A stretch of 64,000 bases of DNA from Gautieria morchelliformis (Eukaryota > Basidiomycota > Agaricomycetes > Gomphales > Gomphaceae): positions 248,001 to 312,000 of the forward strand of contig WHVA01000065.1 in NCBI GenBank assembly GCA_015179125.1. Direction: 5' to 3'. The translations under genes were made by a program, and so were the position numbers. Below are positions 51,801 through 61,904 of the stretch, in pieces; positions within the stretch are counted from its first letter, which is position 1; the number at the start of each line of letters is the position of its first letter. The notes below the pieces were generated by a model. It saw nothing but the letters and a program-made list of their open reading frames with translations, ran no database searches and was not told the origin of the DNA.

Positions 51801-54049
51801 TTGCTTCAACCTACAGTAACCAGGGCAGGTGGAAGGAGGCTGAGGAACTTGAGGTGCAGGTCCTAGAGTCAAGCATGAGGGTTCTTGGTGAGGAGCATCC
51901 CGACACACTGAATAGCATGGGCAATCTTGCTTCAACTTATAGTAATCAGGGCAGGTGGAAGGAGGCTGAGCAGCTTAAAGTCCAAGCATTGGAGTCAAGC
52001 ATGAGGGTTCTTGGCAAGGAGCATCCCGACACACTGAATAGCATGGGCAATCTTGCTTTAACTTACAGAAATCTGGGCAGGTGGAAGGAGGCTGAGGAAC
52101 TTGAAGTACAGGTCCTGGAGTCAAGCAAGAGAGTGCTTGGCCAGGAGCATCCTGACACACTGAATAGCATGGACAACCTTGCTTCAACCTATAGTAACCA
52201 GGGCAGGTGGAAGGATGCTGAGGAACTTCAAGTAGAGGCCCTGGAATCAAGCAAGAGAGTGCTTGGTGAGGCGCATCCTGACACACTGAATAGCATGGGC
52301 AATCTTGCTTCAACCTACAGAAACCAGGGCAGGTGGAAAGATGCTGAGGAACTTCAAGTGAAGGTACTGGAGTTAAGGAAGAGGGTGCTTGGCGAGGAGC
52401 ATCCTGCCACACTGAATAGCATGGACAATCTGGCTTCAACCTACAGTAACCAGGGCAGGTGGAAGGATGCTGAGGAACTTCAAATGGAGGTCCTGGAGTC
52501 AATCAAGAGAGTGCTTGGTGAGGATCACCCTGACACACTGAATAGCATGGACAATCTGGCTTCAACCTACAGCAATCAGGGCAGGTGGAAGGATGCTGAA
52601 GAACTTCAACTAGAGGTCCTGGAAATATATAAGAGAGTTCTTGGTGTGGAGCATCCTGATGCACTGAATAGCATGGGAAATATTGCTTCAACCTACAGAG
52701 ACCAGGGCATGTGGAAGGATGCTGAGGAACTTGAACTACAAGTCATGGAGATATATATGAGGGTGCTTGGTGGGGAGCATCCTGAGACACTGAATAGCAT
52801 GGGCAACCTTGCTTCAACCTACAGAGACCAGGGCAGGTGGAAGGAGGCTGAGGAACTTGAAGTGGAGGTCCTGGAGTCAAGCAAGAGAGTACTTGGCAAG
52901 GAGCACCCTAACACTAGGAATATTATGGGCAATCTTGCTTTAACTTATAGTAACCAGGGCAGGTGGAAGGATGCTGAGGAACTTGAAGTGGAGGTCCTGG
53001 AGTCAAGCAAGAGTGTACTCAGCAAGGAGCATCCTGACACACTGAATATTATGGGCAATCTTGCTTCAACCTACAAAAACCAGGGCAGGTGGAAAGATGC
53101 TGAGGAACTTGAAGTGGAGGTCCTGGAGTCAAGCAAGAGAGTACTTGGCAAAGAGCATCCTAAAACAAGGAATATTATGGGCAATCTTGCTTTAACCTAT
53201 AGTAACCAGGGCAGGTGGAAGGACGCTGAGGAAGTTCAGGTGGAGGTCCTGGAGTCAAGCAAGAGAGTACTTGGCAAGAAGCATCCTGACACACTGAATA
53301 GCATGGGCAATCTTGCTTCAACTTACAGAAATCAGGGCAGGTGGAAGGAGGCTGAGGAACTTCAGGTGAAGGTCCTGGAGTCAAGCAAGAGAGTACTTGG
53401 CAAGGAGCATCCTTACACACTGAGGATTATGAGCAATCTTGCTTCAACCTACAGTAACCAGGGCAGGTGGAAGGAGGCTGAGGAACTTGAAGTGGAGGGC
53501 CTGGAATCAAGCAAGAGAGTGCTTGGGGAGGAGCATCCTTACACACTGAGGATTATGAGCAATCTTGCTTCAACCTACAGTAACCAGGGCAGGTGGAAGG
53601 AGGCTGATGAACTTCAGGTGGAGGTCCTGGAGTCAAGCAAGAGAGTACTCAGCAAGGAGCATCCTGACACACTGAATATTATGGGCAATCTTGCTTCAAC
53701 CTACAAAAACCAGGGCAGGTGGAAAGATGCTGAGGAACTTGAAGTGGAGGTCCTGGAGTCAAGCAAGAGAGTACTTCGCAAAGAGCATCCTAAAACAAGG
53801 AATATTATGGGCAATCTTGCTTTAACCTATAGTAACCAGGGCAGGTGGAAGGATGCTGAGGAAGTTCAGGTGGAGGTCCTGGAGTCAAGCAAGAGAGTGC
53901 TTGGAAAGGAACATCCCGACACACTGAATAGCATGGGCAATCTTGCTTCAACCTACAGTAACCAGGGCAGGTGGAAGGAGGCTGATGAACAGGTGGAGGT
54001 CCTGGAGTCAAGCAAGAGAGTGCTTGGGAGGAGCATCCTTACCCACTGA
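48873..54049 (+). CDS. Multi-exon gene: unknown N-terminal region plus long TPR array
   Basis: Predicted CDS join(48873..49189, 49260..49744, 49800..49874, 49932..50560, 50707..50763, 50814..50886, 50940..54049), about 1,581 aa. All junction phases agree and no stop interrupts. The last five introns (50-146 nt) have GT donors and AG acceptors that I could place to the base. The first (49,190-49,259) is less certain. Residues 1-330 form an uncharacterised region (SVNIAEVGYVDGGGWTLLFD, LDYDPMVIGKIEKRTLNDGA, LVLVTGCHKTSYWACSAF). Then comes a Gly/Asn/Pro repeat linker, a second conserved block (ALAHDDDLLVWLRDGPLPED, LFSEIWRVQPKIFLV) and about 24 TPR_10/TPR_12-type repeats of 42 residues. TPRs are protein-interaction scaffolds. 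No NTPase domain is visible. Could be a sensor/scaffold; the function is unknown. Confidence 0.75.
49932..50560 (+). repeat. Gly-Asn-Pro repeat linker inside the TPR gene
   Basis: At about 50,120-50,320 the exon encodes some 13 copies of a 5-residue unit of the type GGNNP/G-P, such as GGNNPGPGGNNPGPGGNKPG and GGNNAGPRGNNAGPGGNN. The DNA units are 15 bp and imperfect. The run joins QCIFIRGYKICDRP (conserved block) to a Ser/Thr/Asn-rich spacer. Such tracts are disordered, flexible and prone to copy-number change. Confidence 0.8.
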
Positions 54050-56040
54050 GGATTATGAGCAATTTTGCTTCAACCTACAGTCACCAGGGCAGGTGGAAGC
54101 AGGCTGAGGAAGTTCAGGTGGAGGTCCTGGAGTCAAGGAAGAGAGTACTCGGCAAGGAGCATCCTGACACACTGAATATTATGGGCAATATTGCTTCAAC
54201 CTACAAAAACCAGGGCAGGTGGAAGGATGCTGAGGAACTTGAAGTGGATGTCCTGGAGTCAAGCAAGAGAGTACTTGGCAAAGAGCATCCTAAAACAAGG
54301 AATATTATGGGCAATCTTGCTTTAACCTATAGTAACCAGGGTAGGTGGAAGCAGGCTGAGGAAGTTCAGGTGGAGGTCCTGGAGTCAAGCAAGAGAGTAC
54401 TCGGCAAGGAGCATCCTGACACACTGAATATTATGGGCAATCTTGCTTCAACCTACAAAAACCAGGGCAGGTGGAAGGAGGCTGAGGAACTTGAAGTGGA
54501 GGTCCTGGAGTCAAGCAAGAGAGTGCTTGGTGAGGATCACCCTGACACACTGAATAGCATGGACAATCTGGCTTTAACCTATAGTAACCAGGGCAGGTGG
54601 AAGGATGCTGAAGAACTTCAACTAGAGGTCCTGGAAATATATAAGAGAGTTCTTGGTGCAGAGCATCCTGACACACTGAATACCATGGGCAATCTTGCTT
54701 CAACTTACAGAAACCAGGGCAGGTGGAAGGAGGCTGAGGAGCTTCAGGTGAAGGTTCTGGAGTCAAGCAAGAGAGTACTTGGCAAGGAGCATCCTTACAC
54801 ACTGAGGATTATGAGCAATCTTGCTTCAACCTACAGTAACCAGGGCAGGTGGAAGCAGGCTGAGGAAGTTCAGGTGGAGGTCCTGGAGTCAAGGAAGAGA
54901 GTACTCGGCAAGGAGCATCCTGACACACTGAATATTATGGGCAATATTGCTTCAACCTACAAAAACCAGGGCAGGTGGAAGGATGCTGAGGAACTTGAAG
55001 TGGATGTCCTGGAGTCAAGCAAGAGAGTACTTGGCAAAGAGCATCCTAAAACAAGGAATATTATGGGCAATCTTGCTTTAACCTATAGTAACCAGGGTAG
55101 GTGGAAGCAGGCTGAGGAAGTTCAGGTGGAGGTCCTGGAGTCAAGCAAGAGAGTACTCGGCAAGGAGCATCCTGACACACTGAATATTATGGGCAATCTT
55201 GCTTCAACCTACAAAAACCAGGGCAGGTGGAAGGAGGCTGAGGAACTTGAAGTGGAGGTCCTGGAGTCAAGCAAGAGAGTGCTTGGTGAGGATCACCCTG
55301 ACACACTGAATAGCATGGACAATCTGGCTTTAACCTATAGTAACCAGGGCAGGTGGAAGGATGCTGAAGAACTTCAACTAGAGGTCCTGGAAATATATAA
55401 GAGAGTTCTTGGTGCAGAGCATCCTGACACACTGAATACCATGGGCAATCTTGCTTCAACTTACAGAAACCAGGGCAGGTGGAAGGAGGCTGAGGAGCTT
55501 CAGGTGAAGGTTCTGGAGTCAAGCAAGAGAGTACTTGGCAAGGAGTATCCTTACACACTGAGGATTATGAGCAATCTTGCTTCAACCTACAGTAACCAGG
55601 GCAGGTGGAAGGAGGCTGAGGAACAGGTGGAGGTCCTGGAGTCAAGCAAGAGAGTGCTTGGGAGGAGCATCCTTACCCACTGAGGATTATGAGCAATCTT
55701 GCTTCAACCTACAGTCACCAGGGCAGGTGGAAGCAGGCTGAGGAAGTTCAGGTGGAGGTCCTGGAGTCAAGCAAGAGAGTACTCGGCAAGGAGCATCCTG
55801 ACACACTGAATATTATGGGCAATATTGCTTCAACCTACAAAAACCAGGGCAGGTGGAAGGATGCTGAGGAACTTGAAGTGGATGTCCTGGAGTCAAGCAA
55901 GAGAGTACTTGGCAAAGAGCATCCTAAAACAAGGAATATTATGGGCAATCTTGCTTTAACCTATAGTAACCAGGGCAGGTGGAAGGATGCTGAGGAAGTT
56001 CAGGTGGAGGTCTTGGAGTCAAGCAAGAGAGTACCCGATA
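51165..56040 (+). repeat. 126-bp tandem repeat array with higher-order structure
   Basis: About 38 units of 126 bp, in frame, around the core AACCAGGGCAGGTGGAAG. Higher-order copies: 54,061-54,816 recurs almost unchanged as 54,817-55,572 (756 bp, six units). Two such blocks plus one 122-bp unit make a 1,634-bp period that places the two identical frameshifts (54,049 and 55,683). Identity between units is high at third positions too, pointing to recent unequal exchange or gene conversion. Confidence 0.9.
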
Positions 56041-56174
56041 ACCCTCCATCTGACACACTTGTTAGGATGATCTATATTTCTTCAACTTACAATATTCAGG
56101 GTAGGAGGAGGCTGAGAAACTTGAATAGTAGGTCATACAGACAAGCAAGAGGGTGCTTAGTGAGGCGTATCTGA
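54055..56174 (+). pseudogene. TPR array continuation beyond frameshifts
   Basis: Two further frames (54,055-55,683, 13 repeats; 55,689-56,174, three to four repeats) continue the 126-bp TPR units after frame-breaking 122-bp units. Both breaks are the same 4-nt loss (3 nt in the EELQVEV codons and 1 G in a G-run), giving the same ILTH stop. The last repeat decays into a diverged tail (TLVRMIYISSTYNIQGRRRL) ending at 56,174. As it stands, ribosomes would not reach this part. It probably encoded the C-terminus of a longer ancestor. Confidence 0.8.
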
Positions 56175-56759
56175 GCTACTGATTGGAAGAGGAAATATTG
56201 GTTTTTAGGTTAAATAATGTATGTCAAGGAACATGTAAATTACATGAGAACTGCTGTTCAACCAGCTTTTCTTTAGCCTTAGATTAGGCCCAACATTCAA
56301 TTTGTTGTTTCCTTTGTATTTCTCAATTGAAGGCCTTACACAATATATTCCTTGTGATTTGCTGGGGCCAGCCAGTCCATGATACCTGTGACCTTGATGG
56401 GGTCCATCTCCACCTTGCCATACGACACAATGAGCCCAAGGTACTTGATCTTTGTTGGCTTGAACTCGCATCTCTCAGGGCAAAGATGCTTGTTGGATTT
56501 TGTGAGGTGCAGTGGGTGAGATGTGTGCCCCTGCTGCCCGTATATAACCAGTTTTCCTGTCTTGAAGTAGAGAATGAGAAACCCCACTCCCCTCACTTTG
56601 TGCAGATCCACCAGATAAAGTCACACAAAAGCCAATTCCAACAACCCACCTACTCCACATCCACCCTTGGGAGAGACACCTCCCAAGACACTATGTTGTT
56701 GCTTCCACCCCTCGCCCCAAGTCATTGGTCATTAAGGTTGATATCCAGATGACAGACAT
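56175..56759. other. 3' flank of TPR gene and GyC/gypsy scraps
   Basis: 56,175-56,340 is non-coding. On the minus strand 56,345-56,611 encodes a gypsy RT thumb fragment (KIKYLGLIVSYGKVEMDPIK), opposite in strand to the GyC pieces that follow. 56,600-56,745 fits a GyC gag-protease linker on the plus strand. Confidence 0.5.
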
Positions 56760-57262
56760 GGTGGAAGTCAAGTCTGGGCCTGCACTTGTCAATTGTGGGG
56801 CCGCTGGTCAGACTGAGACTACATCAAGCAGAACTGACTGACCATGTGGAAGTTGAAATGTGTAATCCCAGTGTTCAATGTGGATGGTAGCCCTAATGAG
56901 GTGGGGTCCATCACAGAAATCTTAGACACAATTCTTTGCTATGATGGACACACAAAATGCACTTCCTTCATGGTCACCAGCCTGGGGAACCAAGACACCA
57001 TCCTCGGGTTTACCTGGCTGCAGGAGCACAACCCAGTGGCAGACTTGGAAGGTGCTGATGAGTTGATGTCTGACAATGTGTCACATGTGCCAGTTGAAGT
57101 GCGGAAGGAGCATCAAAAGCAACAGAAGACTGAATGGCTCATATGCTTTCAGGAGAAGAGTCGGAAGCAGAATATGAACCAGCTCCCACTCCCAATTCTG
57201 ACTCCAACTCCAACTCCAACGTCATCTGACTCAGCCCAGAAGACATCCTGGAAGAAGGGGAG
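56760..57262 (+). pseudogene. GyC protease
   Basis: Around 56,795 the sequence encodes LVNCGAAG where DSGAxG is expected, so the catalytic Asp is gone. Downstream VFNVDGSPNEVGSITEILDT and DTILGFTWLQEHNPVADLEG are the conserved later blocks. A stop near 56,840 separates the two parts. The tail is Pro/Thr-rich (PTPTPTSSDSA) up to the LTR insertion. Confidence 0.75.
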
Positions 57263-57749
57263 TGGTAGGGAAACCCTAGCTGGCTGTGGTGGTCACACTA
57301 CCACACAGCTGACAAGGGGAGATCTGAAGTATGTATAAATGAACAGAGTATACAAGAGAGGGGATTCTCACCTGACAAGGGGAGATCTGAAGAGAAAAGT
57401 CTAAGGACCCCCAATGTCAGTGAGCCTGTATTATACTACGCTAGTCTGCAGCCAGGGACAACACTTGGCACTCGCCATCAACCCTGCATCCCCCTGACCT
57501 CCCTGACCCTTGATCAACCCTCGATGCCACCTACTACGCAAGTCACTTGACTGCTGACACTATTTCAAGAGTGGAAGTCGGAGAGTGGAGTGGAATTGGC
57601 AAGGCGAATGGAACTGGTGGAAGTTCTCCCAGAAGTGGAACCATTTCTGAAAGCGGAGTCAGAAATTGAAGCAGAACTGGAAGTGGAGTCAGAAATGGAG
57701 TCGGAACTTGGCATGGAGTCGGAACTGGAAAACAGGGTGTCCCCTGACA
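57263..57749 (+). mobile_element. S1 solo LTR, copy b (TSD GGGAG)
   Basis: 487 bp, TGGTAGGGAAACC...CCCCTGACA, with GGGAG at 57,258-57,262 and 57,750-57,754. Aligns with 2,991-3,480 (reverse strand) along its length. Joining the flanks restores GyC. The 3' half consists of GGAAGTGGAGTCAGAA-type repeats that are open in one frame, so a frame starts in the LTR and runs into the RT. Confidence 0.93.
57334..57340 (+). promoter_or_regulatory. TATA-like box of S1 LTR
   Basis: TATAAAT within GTATGTATAAATGAACAG, kept in all three S1 copies (also near 63,838 and, reversed, near 3,410). Two copies of a CTGACAAGGGGA motif flank it in every copy. Position within the LTR fits the U3 promoter. Inferred from sequence only. 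Confidence 0.5.
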
Positions 57750-58732
57750 GGGAGTGCTTGCTGTATGTAAACCTCCTGCCAGAGGAGGAACATGTCTGCA
57801 CCACCGGAAGCATTTTGCAACGCCTTGCAGAGGCCTCCAGCAAGCATGATAAACCAGAGGTGGAGATCCCGGAGTACTTGCAGGACTTTGAGGATGTCTT
57901 TGCCAAGGAGTCATTTGATGCCCTGCCTCCATGGAAGCTGTGGGACCATGCCATCCAGTTTGAGCCTAGATCAAAGCACACTAACTGTAAGGTCTACCCA
58001 CTGTCACCTAGGGAGCAAGTGGAGCTCAATGCATTCCTTGTGGAGAACCTTCACACTGGGAGGATTTGCCCCTTGAAGTTGCCTATGGCCTCTCTGGTGT
58101 TCTTCATCAAGAAGAAGGATGGCTCACTCAGACTCCTGCAGGATTACTGGGCCCTGAATGCGATCATGATCAAGAATCAGTATCCCATTCCACTCATTTC
58201 TGAACTGATCACACAACTCTGCAATTACTTCACTAAGCTGAATGTCTGCTGGGGTTTTAACAATGTTCGGATCCATGAGGGAGACAAGTGGAAGGCCACT
58301 TTCCACACCAACCAGGGAATATTTGAGCCGCATGTCATGTTCTTTGGCCTCACCAACAGTCCCTCCACATTCCGGATGATGATGAATGACATTTTCTGTG
58401 ACATGATAGCGGAAGGAGTTGTCTGCATCTACCTTGACAACATCCTCATATTCATGAAGACACTGTCAGAACATCGGGAGGTCATGTGGAGAGTGCTAGA
58501 ATGTCCCTGAGACTACAGCCTGTCTCAAGCTGGAGAAGTGTGAGTTTGAGCAGATGCAGATAGAGTACCTTGGGGCGACCGTGTCATAAGGGACAGTGGA
58601 GATGGACCCAGTCAAGGTTTCTGGCATCTGGGACTGGGCTACATGGCAGAACAAAAAGGAAGTCCAGTCCTTGGTCAGATTTGTCAATTTCTACTGGTGG
58701 TTCATTAAGGACTCTTCCTGCTCAGGGTAGGG
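57750..58732 (+). pseudogene. GyC reverse transcriptase
   Basis: RT entry and fingers ([20 protein letters not shown]), palm LNVCWGFNNVRIHEGDKWKA and FGLTNSPSTFRMMMNDIF, then the catalytic box IYLDNILIF, where the second Asp of the expected YxDD is Asn, so it is inactive. A stop at 58,508 precedes the thumb (EYLGATVS, then FVNFYWWFIKDSS). The open frame 57,590-58,510 begins inside the S1 LTR and is an artefact of that insertion. Confidence 0.85.
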
Positions 58733-60640
58733 AACCTAGCTATGCACAGCTCTACTTTTATGATCCAGCGGAGGCTTTGGCACATAGGGAGTACAATAAC
58801 AGATTTCATCCTTTGGATTAAGATGTTTTAAGTGACCTCCAGGAAATGATGCAGGCTCACAATTCATTGGTTCACATCTATCAGCAGGTGATGGAAAGGC
58901 TTAGGAACCAGCCAGATAGGTTGAATGTGGAGGCCAGACTCACCTACAGAGCACATACAGACCAGAGAAGATATAATATTCCTACAGATGATGAGATTTC
59001 CATTGTGCTCCCTGGAGAAGGTGTGCCTGGAGGCACTAGAGACATTGTCCTTCAGCTTAGAGGTGGAGAACTGCAACGAATTCAGGCCGAACATGCTTTG
59101 TATGCGCCACTACACTATGTCCTTCTCTTTCCCAGAGTTGAATCAGGCTGGCATTGGGACATTCCACGGATAGACCAAGCTCTTCCACAACAAGGCCAGG
59201 AGGAGGAGGAGGAGGAGGACCCTTCAAGTGACAGGCATGTGACCATGTCAAAATACTATCGTTATCGTCTTTTTCCAAGGGAGGGTGAAGCTGAAACTCT
59301 CTTCCTGGCTGGCAAGCTCTTTCAGCAATACATTGTGGATGCTTGGGCAGCGACTGAACAGCAGAAGCTAAATTGGATCAATTTACATCAACATGAGCTG
59401 CAAGCTGAGTTCTACAATCAGATGATTGATACATTTGGACCTGAGGACAATCAGGCCAATCCAGCTAACTTGGGAAAAAAGGTCATCTTGCTTGCTACAT
59501 TTACTGGGAGCGCCAGGGATATGAATGAGAATTTTCAAAATTCAATGGCGATCACTAGGAAGCATGGTCCAGCAGATGTCTTTGTCACAATGACAGCAAA
59601 CCCCCTGTGGAAGGAAATCAAAGATGCTCTCAAACCAGGCCAGACTCCCAGTGATCGTCCCGACTTGGTTGCAAGGGTTTTTCATCTCAAGAAGGAGCAA
59701 TTGATCAAATGTATCATGAAGGATGGTAACCTTGGTCGCACAGTTGCATGTGTTCATGTGATCGAATTCCAGAAGCAGGGGCTCCCTCATATGCACCTTC
59801 CTATATGGTTTAAAGAGGAGGATAAGATCAGGACACAGGAAGCTGTGGACTCTTTGGTTTTGGCTGTCTTTCCTGATTAACAAGAGCATCCAGGGCTCTA
59901 CAAATTAGTTTGTGATCTAATGACTCACAGCCCCTGTGGACAAGCACATCCTGGGTCTCCTTGCATGACAGAGAGCAAGTGTTCTAAACATTTCCCAAAG
60001 GAATTTCGTGAGGTGACATCTGTCAATGAAGATGGCTATCCACAGTATTGCCGTCCTAATTATGGCAGACGGCATAATGTCAGAGGCAATGTCATGGACA
60101 ACTGCGACGTGGTTCCCTATTGTCCCATCCTCCTCTTGGAATTGAATGTCATATTAATGTGGAACTCACATTCAATGTGCGCTCTATAAGTACATTCACA
60201 AGTATATTTACAAGGGGCATGACAGGACCACAATGGCCATTAAAAAGGAGAGGGATGAGGTTAAACAGTACCTCGATGCATGCTATGTCAGCTCACATGA
60301 AGGTGCTTGGAGATTTCTTGAATATAAAATGCATGTTCAGGTCCCTGCTGTTATGGCACTTCCAGTCCATATGCCAGGCCAGCATAATGTGATATTTGAT
60401 CCTAATATGGATCCAGGCATGGCTTTGCAGAGGGCAGAGGGTGCTAAGACCATGCTCATGGCCTATTTTGAAGCCAATCATCCACATCCTGAGGCATGTG
60501 AACTGCTCTATGTGGAATTTCCTGAGCACTGTGTCTGGGAGAAGCCAGCCAAGCCGTGGAAACCTTGCCAGTGGGGTTTCAGTCTCAGTCACCTTCATTT
60601 TGTGAGTCCAGCCTCTGGAGAGCACTTTTACTTGGAGGAT
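58733..60640 (+). pseudogene. Helitron Rep (HUH endonuclease), helicase missing
   Basis: Starts mid-domain at EPSYAQLYFYDPAEALAHRE (Helitron_like_N entry), TAA at about 58,822, then a 344-codon frame (58,846-59,880) with TATFTGSARDMNENFQNSMA, FVTMTANPLWKEIKDAL and the HUH motif GLPHMHLPIWF (about 59,780). After a stop and two frame changes come CHINVEL and the two-tyrosine motif KYIHKYIYKG (60,188-60,217), then DEVKQYLDACYVSSHEGAWR. Rolling-circle nicking residues are thus kept, but the chain is broken and the PIF1-type helicase is absent. It ends in codons joined to R2. Confidence 0.9.
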
Positions 60641-60865
60641 AATCAAAATGGTCATGTGATACAGCATATATGAGTATATAATATATATTATAAGAGTATT
60701 AATAATAACATATAGGAATATATAGTAGTATTTATAAGGCAAATAATAGATATTATTAGAAGATTCTGTACATATTTAAACATCTTGGAGATATATATAC
60801 ATATGAGAGAGTATTAGACTACAAGATAGAGTAACAGATACTTGGACAGATACTTCTAACTATCA
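60639..60865. repeat. R2, copy 3
   Basis: Starts GGAGGATAATCAAAATGG, directly fused to Helitron Rep codons EHFYL, and tracks copy 2 to about 60,865 (TACTTGGACAGATACTTCT). Slightly more diverged than copies 1 and 2. It terminates the Rep frame with the same residues (DNxNG..VIQHI, stop) as it does in the coiled-coil gene at 46,235. Confidence 0.75.
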
Positions 60866-61055
60866 TGTATTAGTGAACACAGCAAATACCCGAATGGCTT
60901 GTGCAATGAAGTGTGTAGTTCGGCGAATAAGATGCATGAATAAATGTTTAGAAGGTAAGAGGGCTGCCCAAACGGGGCTCACCCTATCTACAGTCGTAGC
61001 AAAATAGCCTGTGATACTTGACGATATAACGTACAAGGTCTCACGGAAAGGTTGT
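60866..61055. other. Unassigned spacer
   Basis: 190 bp between R2 and R1 with no recognisable content. Confidence 0.4.
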
Positions 61056-61825
61056 CTAGTAGTAACAATCCTTTTGCTGGCGAAGGTACTCCTTCAGAGC
61101 CTTCACCGACAGCACCGATAATTGTATGGCGGCCAAGGTAATGAAGGTGAAGTACGAAAACTCACCAGTGGTGCTTAAGTCCTCCTCTGGTCTAAGATAG
61201 GGGTCTATAGAAGAGGGCTCAAGACAATAGTCGCAGTTTTGCACAAGATAGATGTATGATAATTAAACTGCAGAATATACATGCAAATGTAAACTACTTA
61301 TACCCAATGCTCATATGATATCAGTGAATAAGAAAGAGGCCATCATGAGTCAGGGTTGGATAGGGGTGCGCAGTCAGGATACAAATAGATGAAACACATA
61401 TACAATGGAGAAGGAGAGGAGTGCAAACATGAAACAATGAGTGGGGGGGGGGGAGGATAAAGGTACCTATGTAAGAAAACATGCCTTGAGACCTGCATAC
61501 ACATTACCCTGCATGGACTCTTCATCTGCTGGGTTGATCCCACACGATCTATGGGTAGGACGTCCTGCAAATGTATTCTGGCCATAGGAACACCTAAAGG
61601 GGGTTGAGTCGGGAAGATGATGGGGCCAGTGATGAACCATCAGGCTGGGTAAAGGATGTCAATCATTTTTGATGGCGTGCCTACTGGGGAATGATGCGAG
61701 TAGTGAATGGTCGTTCGACGAATTTGGCGAAGGGCAAAATCGAGCGAACATAGAGGAGGAGTGGTGAAAGGGAAAATGGGGATAGCTGGGTACAAGAAAT
61801 AAATAAGTCATGACAACAACCTCCC
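61056..61825 (-). repeat. R1, copy 3
   Basis: Reverse-strand relative of 920-1,660. It extends further at its 3' side with an open frame of 62 codons (RPEEDLSTTGEFSYFTFITL, SVKALKEYLRQQ), homologous to the decayed end of copy 1. It contains a G11 tract near 61,442-61,452. The 5' part of R1 is missing. Instead a copia gag fragment adjoins. Confidence 0.6.
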
Positions 61826-61904
61826 ACTGATTGAGGGATCTTAAGGTCAACTCCATACTGGCACTCCATGAAAAGTAGTTGTTGTTCCATAACTTTGGAA
61901 ACAC
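61800..61904 (-). pseudogene. CoE: copia gag N-terminal fragment
   Basis: Minus strand: FPKLWNNNYFSWSASMELTL followed by RSLNQWEVV, the start of a UBN2-type copia gag (consensus KLxGxNYxxWxxxME). Only about 35 codons remain, fused to R1 copy 3. No LTR is nearby. Confidence 0.65.

Larger units (their letters stand above)
56760..58732 (+). mobile_element. GyC: degraded Ty3/gypsy element, related to GyB
   Basis: Plus strand: protease, then RT, split by an S1 solo LTR (57,263-57,749). Protease block VFNVDGSPNEVGSI is close to the GyB block VYNIDGTPNEAGSI, and RT entry DVFAKESFDALPPWKLWDHA is close to that of GyB, so the two belong to one clade. No LTRs, integrase or gag remain. The right end abuts the Helitron fragment at about 58,733. 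Confidence 0.8.

Noticed and set aside
51285..55558. Long minus-strand frames rich in Pro/Cys opposite the TPR array
   Set aside because: They are the antisense of the 126-bp repeat. The same residues recur at the repeat period, there is no start context, and the sense strand gives a clear TPR protein.
50120..55690. CRISPR-like direct repeats
   Set aside because: Repeats are contiguous coding units without spacers, in a eukaryotic genome.
57590..58510. Independent host gene
   Set aside because: First 50 codons are S1 LTR repeat and the rest is dead gypsy RT.
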